64,000 bases of DNA from Sphingomonas sp. OV641 (GTDB lineage Bacteria > Pseudomonadota > Alphaproteobacteria > Sphingomonadales > Sphingomonadaceae): NCBI RefSeq assembly GCF_900109205.1, contig NZ_FNZB01000001.1:868001-932000 (forward strand), in the 5' to 3' direction. The position numbers were made by a program, and so were the translations under genes. Within the stretch, counting starts at the first letter, position 1, and every line of letters begins with the position of its first letter. Shown here piece by piece: positions 56,419 to 64,000 of the stretch. Under the pieces are notes generated by a model. It saw only the letters and a list, made by a program, of their open reading frames with translations, had not been told where the DNA came from and searched no databases.

Positions 56419-57591
56419 TTAGCACGGCGCCACCAGACGCGCGACGAAAAAACCGTCACTTTCGTCTTGCGCCGGCGACAGACGGACACCGGCACCGTGC
56501 GGCACCCCCATCGGCAGCGCCGGTGTGGACGCCTTCCAGCCCGGATGCCCTGAGAGGAACTGCTCCGCCTGGAGCGTGCCCTCCGCATCGAGCAGCGAGC
56601 ATACCACATAGACGATCGACCCGCCCGGTCGCACCAGTGGCGCAGCCAGCTCCAGCACATGCGCCTGTGTCGCCGTCAGCCGCTTCAGCCGTTCGGGCGT
56701 CAGCCGCCACCGCGCCTCGGGATTGCGCCGCCATGTGCCCGTTCCGGAACATGGCGCGTCCACGAAGACCACATCAGCGGCGCCGGCAAGGTCGCCAAGT
56801 GCCTCGGCCTCCTTTCCGGGGTTCAGCAGCCGGGTCTCGACAATCGTCAGCTTCGCCTTGTCGGCGCGTGGCGGCAGTCGCGAGAGCCGCGCACGGTCGA
56901 CGTCGCAGGCGATGATCCGCCCGGTTCCGCTCATGGCGTCAGCCAGCGCAAGCGTCTTGCCGCCAGCACCGGCGCACAGGTCGACCACCGTCATGCCGGG
57001 CCTCGCCTCCGCGGCCAGCGACACGACCTGGCTTCCCGCATCCTGCACTTCCGCCACCCCGGCAAGCGGAGCGACATCTGTCCCGGCAGGAAGCCGCCAG
57101 CCGCGATCCAGACCGGCGATCGGCTGTGCGTCCGGAAACGTCGACAAGGCCTCGCCCGCGTCCACGTCGCTACGGATCCGGATGTCCAATGGTGCCCGGG
57201 CCACCAGTGCAGGCCAGGAGGCTGCGGGCAGGCCGGATTGCTCCAATTCCCGCCCAATCCATGCCGGAACCACACCGCTTACGGCCACCGGTTCGCCCTG
57301 TTGGATCGCCGCGGGACCATGCGGTGATCCATCGAACCGCGCGGCAATGTCGGGATCTGTCTCGGCCAGCAGCAGCATCGCCGCACGTCCGCTCGGCGGC
57401 CGTTCACCACATTGGCGAATGGCCGCATACACCAGTTCCCGGACTGCGCGCCGATCCTTCGATCCCGCATAGCGCCGGGTCGCGAAGTAGCGGGCGATGA
57501 GCGTATCAGCCGCAGCGCCTGCCTCCTGCGCGGCGGCGATGATGGCGTCGAGCAGTTCGATCGCCGCCTGGGTGCGTGCCGCAGGTGTCAT
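56419..57591 (-). CDS. rsmB: 16S rRNA m5C methyltransferase, RsmB/NOL1 family
   Basis: SAM-dependent RNA cytosine-C5 methyltransferase. It has 390 residues: an N-terminal NusB-like RNA-binding part, the SAM loop DLCAGAGGKTLALA, the DAPCSGTGTWRRNPE motif with the general Cys, and VVCSLLDAEG holding the catalytic Cys. The exact target is inferred from RsmB-like architecture and could be another rRNA site. It lies between guaB and the TPR gene. Confidence 0.88.
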   Translation of the reverse strand: MTPAARTQAAIELLDAIIAAAQEAGAAADTLIARYFATRRYAGSKDRRAVRELVYAAIRQCGERPPSGRAAMLLLAETDPDIAARFDGSPHGPAAIQQGEPVAVSGVVPAWIGRELEQSGLPAASWPALVARAPLDIRIRSDVDAGEALSTFPDAQPIAGLDRGWRLPAGTDVAPLAGVAEVQDAGSQVVSLAAEARPGMTVVDLCAGAGGKTLALADAMSGTGRIIACDVDRARLSRLPPRADKAKLTIVETRLLNPGKEAEALGDLAGAADVVFVDAPCSGTGTWRRNPEARWRLTPERLKRLTATQAHVLELAAPLVRPGGSIVYVVCSLLDAEGTLQAEQFLSGHPGWKASTPALPMGVPHGAGVRLSPAQDESDGFFVARLVAPC

Positions 57592-57597
57592 GCTGGC

Positions 57598-59151
<1,554 letters not shown>

Positions 59152-59176
59152 CTAATCTGGGGAGGAAAGTTCGCGC

Positions 59177-60151
59177 ATGGCCATTGCAACCGCCACGCTG
59201 ATTCTGGCTATCGTGCTGCTCTATCTGCTGACCAGCATCAAGATCGTACGCCAGGGCTACCAATATACGATCGAGCATTTCGGCCGCTACACGACGACGG
59301 CCACGCCGGGCTTCAACTTCTATCCCGCCTTTTTCTATCGCGTTGGCCGACGCGTGAACATGATGGAACAGGTGATCGATATCCCCGGTCAGGAGATCAT
59401 CACCAAGGACAATGCGATGATCTCCACCGACGGGGTCGTCTTCTTCCAGGTGCTGGACGCCGCGAAGGCCGCTTATGAGGTGTCGGATCTCTACGTCGCG
59501 CTGCTGCAGCTCACGACCACCAATCTGCGCACGGTCATGGGTTCGATGGATCTCGACGAGACCTTGTCGAAGCGGGACGAGATCAACGCCCGGCTGCTCA
59601 GCGTGGTGGATCACGCCACCACCCCCTGGGGCGTCAAGATCACGCGGGTGGAGATCAAGGACATCCGTCCCCCGGCCGATATCGTCAACGCGATGGGTCG
59701 CCAGATGAAGGCCGAGCGGGAAAAGCGCGCGAATATCCTTGAAGCCGAAGGCATGCGCGCATCGGAAATCCTGCGCGCCGAGGGTCAGAAGCAGGCGCGC
59801 ATCCTGGAGGCCGAGGGGCGGCGCGAGTCGGCCTTCCGCGATGCGGAGGCTCGCGAGCGTGCCGCGGAAGCGGAAGCCAAGGCCAGCCACGTCGTGTCTG
59901 CCGCCATCGAGAGCGGTGGAACGCAGAGCCTGAACTATTTCATCGCCCAAAAATATGTGGAGGCGGTTGGCAAGTTCGCGACCAGCCCGAACGCGAAGAC
60001 CATCCTCTTCCCGGTCGAGGCGACTCAGCTGATCGGCACCCTTGGCGGTATCGGCGAGCTGGCCAAGGCGACGTTCGGCGACAAGGCATCCGATCCCGCG
60101 CTCCCGACCAAAGCATCGGTGCCGCAGGTCCGCACGGAGCCGAAGCAATGA
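59177..60151 (+). CDS. qmcA: SPFH/stomatin-like protein (QmcA family)
   Basis: Membrane microdomain scaffold. It has 324 residues: an N-terminal membrane helix (3-20), the SPFH/Band 7 domain (about 20-185; TPGFNFYPAFF, DGVVFFQV), and a Glu/Ala/Arg-rich coiled coil (EKRANILEAEGMRAS repeats) around 185-245. A GGGGAGG-like ribosome-binding site precedes the ATG. It overlaps nfeD by four bases, the common SPFH-NfeD partnership. Confidence 0.92.
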   Translation: MAIATATLILAIVLLYLLTSIKIVRQGYQYTIEHFGRYTTTATPGFNFYPAFFYRVGRRVNMMEQVIDIPGQEIITKDNAMISTDGVVFFQVLDAAKAAYEVSDLYVALLQLTTTNLRTVMGSMDLDETLSKRDEINARLLSVVDHATTPWGVKITRVEIKDIRPPADIVNAMGRQMKAEREKRANILEAEGMRASEILRAEGQKQARILEAEGRRESAFRDAEARERAAEAEAKASHVVSAAIESGGTQSLNYFIAQKYVEAVGKFATSPNAKTILFPVEATQLIGTLGGIGELAKATFGDKASDPALPTKASVPQVRTEPKQ

Positions 60152-60597
60152 CCCTCGCCGGCCTCGCACTGAACGCTCCCGTTCTGTGGCTCCTCGTCGC
60201 GGTGCTGCTTGCCGGTGCGGAACTGGCGCTGCCCGGTGTATTCCTCGTCTTCCTCGGCGTGGCGGCGGCGATCGTATCGGCGGCCACCTTCATCCTGCCG
60301 GACCTGCCGATCGCGGCCCAGCTTGGCGCATTTGCGATGTGGAGCGTGGTGGCGGTGCTGATCGGCCGCCGCTGGTATCTGGACTATCCGGTGGACACGA
60401 GCGACCCGCTGCTGAACGACCGTTCGCGGCGACTCGTCGGCGAAACGGTGATCGTCGCGGATCCGATCATCGCCGGACGTGGCCGCGTGCGGGTCGGTGA
60501 TGGCGAATGGCCCGCGGCCGGGCCGGATGCGCCGACCGGTGCGCGGATGCGGATCATCTCCGTCGCCAGCGGAATCGTGGTGGTCGAACCGGCCTGA
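60148..60597 (+). CDS. NfeD-family membrane protein
   Basis: A 149-residue protein with three or four N-terminal membrane helices (to about residue 75) and a C-terminal OB-fold NfeD domain (GETVIVADPIIAGRGRVRVGDGEWPA). NfeD proteins associate with SPFH scaffolds; the upstream qmcA gene overlaps it. It ends immediately before the convergent mscS gene, with no gap. Confidence 0.9.
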   Translation: MTLAGLALNAPVLWLLVAVLLAGAELALPGVFLVFLGVAAAIVSAATFILPDLPIAAQLGAFAMWSVVAVLIGRRWYLDYPVDTSDPLLNDRSRRLVGETVIVADPIIAGRGRVRVGDGEWPAAGPDAPTGARMRIISVASGIVVVEPA

Positions 60598-61686
60598 TCA
60601 GGCGAAGCGCTGAGAGGGCAACGCATCACTCTCCGCAAGCGAAAGCAGCCGGTGCTTGGGAAGCGCTTCGGGCATCTCATCGCGGATGAATGCGAGCATC
60701 GCCTCACGGATGTCGCAGCGTAGGTCGAAGGCGGTGGGCGCATCCTTCGCCGTGGCGAGAACGCGAACCTCGATCGCGTCCGGCTTGGTATCGGTTACCT
60801 GAAGCACGAAGGCGCGTCCGTCCCAGCGCGGGTTGGCGCGGACCACCTCTTCGTACCGCGCGCGAAGTCGGGGAATGTCGGCGGTTGGATCCAGCCAGAA
60901 GAAGGCGCTTCCCAGAAGCTTGCTGGTGTTTCTCGTCCAGTTCTGGAACGGCATTTCGAGGAAGCGGGATACCGGCACGATCAGCCGTCGCTCGTCCCAC
61001 AGCGCCACCACGACATAGGTCAGCCGGATCTCCTCCACCTTCCCCCATTCCCCCTCGATGATCAGAACGTCATCGATGCGGATCGGCTCGGTGAAGGCGA
61101 GCTGCACCCCCGCGATCAGGTTCTTCAGCGCCGGTTGAGCGGCCGCGCCCACCGCCAGGCCAGCAAGACCGGCCGAGGCCATCAGCGTGATGCCGACACT
61201 GCGGATGCTCGGGATGGACAGCAGCATCAGAGCAATCGTGACCATGGACACGCCGATGATGACGATCCGGCCCAGGATCGCCGCACGGGTGCGCCGCCGA
61301 CGCGCGCGCAAATTGTCTTCAACCGCGATATCGTAGCGAAGCTCGATGGCGCGGATATACACCTGCACAACGGTGACGATCAGCCATCCGAGAAGGCCGG
61401 GCACGACGAACCCAGCGATCATCTGCCAAAGATCGTCGGCCCATTCGGGCAGCACAAGAAAACGCCGCGCGACGGCCAGCGCAATCGCAACCACGATCCA
61501 GCGCATCGGTCGGGCGGAAAGGGCGAGGACGGCGTCGTCCACTGAATCGGGCGTCCGCGCGGCCAGGCGGCGGCCAACCGCCATAAACGCGGCATGCAGC
61601 GCCAGCGCCAATACCACGGTTCCGATCACGATCGCGGCGTTGGCGACCATGTTGGGGATTTCCCAACCGCTCCAATACGCATCCAT
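60598..61686 (-). CDS. MscS-family mechanosensitive channel
   Basis: A 362-residue channel of the small-conductance type. Membrane helices occupy about 13-180; the pore helix with alternating Gly/Ala (AGLAGLAVGAAAQPALKN) is near 195, followed by the beta-rich vestibule (PIRIDDVLIIEGEWGKVEEI and NWTRNTSK). ATG 61686 was chosen; the in-frame extension lacks a helix. It relieves turgor upon hypo-osmotic shock. Confidence 0.93.
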   Translation of the reverse strand: MDAYWSGWEIPNMVANAAIVIGTVVLALALHAAFMAVGRRLAARTPDSVDDAVLALSARPMRWIVVAIALAVARRFLVLPEWADDLWQMIAGFVVPGLLGWLIVTVVQVYIRAIELRYDIAVEDNLRARRRRTRAAILGRIVIIGVSMVTIALMLLSIPSIRSVGITLMASAGLAGLAVGAAAQPALKNLIAGVQLAFTEPIRIDDVLIIEGEWGKVEEIRLTYVVVALWDERRLIVPVSRFLEMPFQNWTRNTSKLLGSAFFWLDPTADIPRLRARYEEVVRANPRWDGRAFVLQVTDTKPDAIEVRVLATAKDAPTAFDLRCDIREAMLAFIRDEMPEALPKHRLLSLAESDALPSQRFA

Positions 61687-61811
61687 GCGGACGTAAAGAA
61701 CATAGGCGGCAGGATGTTCCGCCGCACTGCACCATGACGGATGCAAGTCGGACCGACGGCGAACCACAAGCCGGCATTGAGCCGATCACCCGTTTGCACT
61801 AACGCCGTTTC

Positions 61812-62516
61812 ATGACGGCAACGATCGCGCTCGTCGATGACGACCGCAACATCCTCACCTCCGTTTCGATCGCGCTTCAGGCCGAGGGATTCCTCACACG
61901 CGTATACGCCGATGGCGAGACCGCGTTGAAGGCGTTGGTCGACAATCCACCCGATCTCGCCATCTTCGATATCAAGATGCCGAGAATGGACGGGCTTGAG
62001 CTGCTGCGCCGCGTGCGTGAGCGCAATCAGATCCCGGTCATTTTTCTCACCAGCAAGGATGACGAGCTGGATGAAGCGCTTGGCCTGGCGATGGGTGCGG
62101 ACGATTATATCGCCAAGCCCTTCAGCCAGCGCCTGCTGATCGCCCGTATCCGGGCGATCCTGCGCCGCACCGAACTGGCGCAGACGACCGAAGCAGGCGA
62201 GCCGGAGGCCGCCGCTCCGATCGAGCGCGGGCGCCTGTCAATGGATCCTGCACGTCACCGTGTGACTTGGAACGGCGAGCCGGTGACGCTGACGGTCACC
62301 GAATTTCTGATCCTGGAAACGCTCGCGCAGCGACCGGGCATCGTGAAGACGCGCAACCAGCTGATGGATGCGGCGTACCAGGACGACATCTACGTCGACG
62401 ATCGAACAATCGATTCCCACATTAAGCGTGTGAGGCGCAAGTTCCGCCAGGTGGATCCCGCCTTTGATGCCATCGAGACCTTGTATGGCGCCGGATATCG
62501 CTTCTCCGAAGAGTGA
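61812..62516 (+). CDS. chvI: Response regulator ChvI
   Basis: OmpR-type regulator of 234 residues: receiver domain with DDD at 10-12 region and phospho-acceptor Asp53 ([10 protein letters not shown]), and a C-terminal winged helix ([21 protein letters not shown] through [15 protein letters not shown]). It overlaps the following kinase gene by 32 bases, the ChvI-ChvG arrangement. In other alphaproteobacteria this system responds to acid, osmotic or envelope stress. Confidence 0.93.
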   Translation: MTATIALVDDDRNILTSVSIALQAEGFLTRVYADGETALKALVDNPPDLAIFDIKMPRMDGLELLRRVRERNQIPVIFLTSKDDELDEALGLAMGADDYIAKPFSQRLLIARIRAILRRTELAQTTEAGEPEAAAPIERGRLSMDPARHRVTWNGEPVTLTVTEFLILETLAQRPGIVKTRNQLMDAAYQDDIYVDDRTIDSHIKRVRRKFRQVDPAFDAIETLYGAGYRFSEE

Positions 62517-64000
62517 CGCCAACGATCTGACGCTGCGATGGTCCGGCCGGGTATCGCTCACGCGGCGCATCCTGGCGGTGAACATCTTCGCGTTGCTGTT
62601 GCTCGCGGGGGGCTTCTTCTACCTCGATAGCTACCGCACGCGGATCCTCGACAGTCGTACACGCCAGGCCATGCAGGAGGCTCGACTGATCGCCGAGGCG
62701 GTGGGCGTCGTGCCTGAAGAGCGGCGGGAACAGCTGATGCGGCAGCTCGCGCGCGATACGGGCACCCGAATTCGCCTGTTCTGGCGCAATGGCGACCTTC
62801 AGGCGGACAGCAGGGCGCTGGGCGAGCGGAACTTCCTGCTGCGCGATCCGGACAAGGACGGGCTGGGGCAGAGGATCGCACGCTTCCTCGACGCCGGGAT
62901 CGATACGGTGGTCGGTGCGACACGCCCTCCCCTTTACCGCGAGAAGACGAGCGGCATCGCCTGGACAGATGTGCGCACCGCGCTGGGCGGATTTCCTTCG
63001 GCAACGGTGTGGCGAGCGCCCGATCGCACGCCCGTCATCACCGCGGCTGCCCGCGTGCCGGGCCGCGACGCCGCCATCATGACCGCGGTGAACGCCCGCG
63101 ACATCACCCAGACCGTCCGGGTCGAGCGCTTTCGCCTCAGTGTCGTGCTTCTGGTCGTGACGCTGGTCTCGGTTTTCCTGTCGCTGTTCCTGGCACGAAC
63201 GATCGTCCGGCCGTTGCGGCGACTGGCGCGAGCGGCTGTCCGCGTCCGGCTGGGCCGCGCGCGGGAAGTGGTCGTGCCTCGCCTGCCGGAACGTAAGGAC
63301 GAGATCGGGCTGCTGGCGCGCGCACTATCCGACATGAGCCTCGCCCTGCGCGCCCGGATCGACGCCACGGAAGCTTTCGCCGCGGACGTGACGCACGAGC
63401 TCAAGAACCCCCTCGCGTCCCTGCGCTCGGCCGTTGATGGCCTTGGCAGCGTGCGCGATCCCGTCCTTCAGGAGCGTCTGCTCGCGATCGTTCGCGATGA
63501 CGTTCATCGCCTTGATCGCCTGATCAGCGACATCTCCGAAGCCTCGCGCCTGGATGCGCAGCTCAGCCGCGCGAAGTTCGAGCCGGTCGATGTCGTCGCC
63601 GTGCTCCACGGGATCATCGCCGAGCGCGAGGAGCGCCGGCTGGAGCGGGGCATTCGGCTTCGTCTCGATCATGAAGAAGGCGCGCCCCTCCTTATTTCCG
63701 GTGAAGGGGCGCGGCTCGAACGAGTGTTCGAGAACCTCATCGACAATGCGGTGTCATTCTCGCCGGACGGTGGCCTGGTTTCCATCGCCGCGCTCGCCAG
63801 CGGCGACAAGCTGGAACTATGCTTCGAGGACGAAGGTCCGGGCGTACCGGAAGATGCGCGCGAATCGATCTTCCGCCGCTTCCACTCCGTACGGCCAAGC
63901 GGGGAGGATTTCGGCCAGCACTCCGGTCTCGGGCTCGCGATTGCACGCACGATCGTGGAGGCGCATGGGGGCTCCATTCACGTGGAATCGAGGGAAGATC
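62485..64000 (+). CDS. chvG: Sensor kinase ChvG, 3' end outside window
   Basis: The frame runs from ATG 62485 to the window edge (505 codons visible) without a stop. Two membrane helices (about 30-48 and 218-236) enclose a periplasmic sensor domain with a VPGRDAA segment; HAMP follows, then the phospho-acceptor His304 in [13 protein letters not shown] and an ATPase core with an N box ([11 protein letters not shown]), DEGPGVP and GLGLAIA. The start lies inside chvI; the frame was read directly, since the end is missing. Confidence 0.92.
   Translation, partial: MAPDIASPKSDANDLTLRWSGRVSLTRRILAVNIFALLLLAGGFFYLDSYRTRILDSRTRQAMQEARLIAEAVGVVPEERREQLMRQLARDTGTRIRLFWRNGDLQADSRALGERNFLLRDPDKDGLGQRIARFLDAGIDTVVGATRPPLYREKTSGIAWTDVRTALGGFPSATVWRAPDRTPVITAAARVPGRDAAIMTAVNARDITQTVRVERFRLSVVLLVVTLVSVFLSLFLARTIVRPLRRLARAAVRVRLGRAREVVVPRLPERKDEIGLLARALSDMSLALRARIDATEAFAADVTHELKNPLASLRSAVDGLGSVRDPVLQERLLAIVRDDVHRLDRLISDISEASRLDAQLSRAKFEPVDVVAVLHGIIAEREERRLERGIRLRLDHEEGAPLLISGEGARLERVFENLIDNAVSFSPDGGLVSIAALASGDKLELCFEDEGPGVPEDARESIFRRFHSVRPSGEDFGQHSGLGLAIARTIVEAHGGSIHVESRED

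Overview
The window reads as a chromosomal segment of a sphingomonad (Alphaproteobacteria, Sphingomonadales, Sphingomonas-like). The DNA is GC-rich, genes are packed with many 4-base ATGA, GTGA or TTGA start/stop overlaps, and several clusters are typical of this group: dusB-ntrBC-ntrYX-hfq-hflX with a double-domain Hfq, a fused ispDF, SPOR and D-Ala-D-Ala carboxypeptidase genes beside a MltB-type transglycosylase, and a ChvI/ChvG pair. No insertion sequence, prophage or CRISPR array was seen. Almost everything is housekeeping.

Layout. (1) 1-7.3 kb: envelope biogenesis operon uppS-cdsA-dxr-rseP-bamA-skp-fabZ. It lacks the lpxD/lpxA genes that often sit here, as expected if the outer membrane carries glycosphingolipids instead of LPS. 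(2) 7.4-9.7 kb: rpmE flanked by two hairpins, a PilZ protein, an SGNH-like lipoprotein and tRNA-Ser(UGA). (3) 9.75-17.7 kb: cell-wall and replication/translation genes (MltB-like, RlpA/SPOR-like, dacA, tmk, holB, metG, tatD, an MBL hydrolase and a 58-residue membrane protein), ending at a 28-bp dif-like XerCD site just before mazG. (4) 18.5-27.6 kb, minus strand: the dusB-ntrB-ntrC-ntrY-ntrX-hfq-hflX nitrogen/RNA regulation cluster. (5) 27.7-31.9 kb: ispDF, a secreted hypothetical, cinA, and the convergent ratA and lipA, then a beta carbonic anhydrase. (6) 32-40.2 kb: a ferritin-like stress protein, aspS, rnd, an I78-like inhibitor lipoprotein, and a minus-strand set DUF2066-hdaA-ppk-ppx that places a replication regulator next to polyphosphate metabolism. 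(7) 41.5-47 kb: purM, purN, YjbR-like, a membrane protein, GNAT, ndk, holC, pepA. (8) 47.2-52.7 kb: lptD-surA-pdxA-rsmA. (9) 52.7-55.8 kb: the most accessory-looking part, a 446-base spacer with three copies of a CCGGG-N5-CCCGG-type dyad in front of a MASE1 sensor kinase, a FixJ-type response regulator and a winged-helix-like protein. (10) 55.9-64 kb: TPR protein, rsmB, guaB, qmcA-nfeD, mscS, and chvI-chvG (chvG runs off the end).

How the parts fit together. Cluster 1 supplies undecaprenyl phosphate, CDP-diacylglycerol, isoprenoids, outer-membrane protein insertion and fatty acids; lptD/surA and the murein enzymes add outer-membrane and wall assembly. Several two-component systems (NtrBC, NtrYX, MASE1/FixJ-like, ChvGI) and Hfq provide regulation. 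The most notable items are the dif-like site, the triple dyad upstream of the MASE1 kinase, the hairpin that buries the PilZ start codon, the tandem Hfq, the NtrX lacking GAFTGA, LptD retained where lpx genes are missing, and an AspRS with residues expected of the non-discriminating type.
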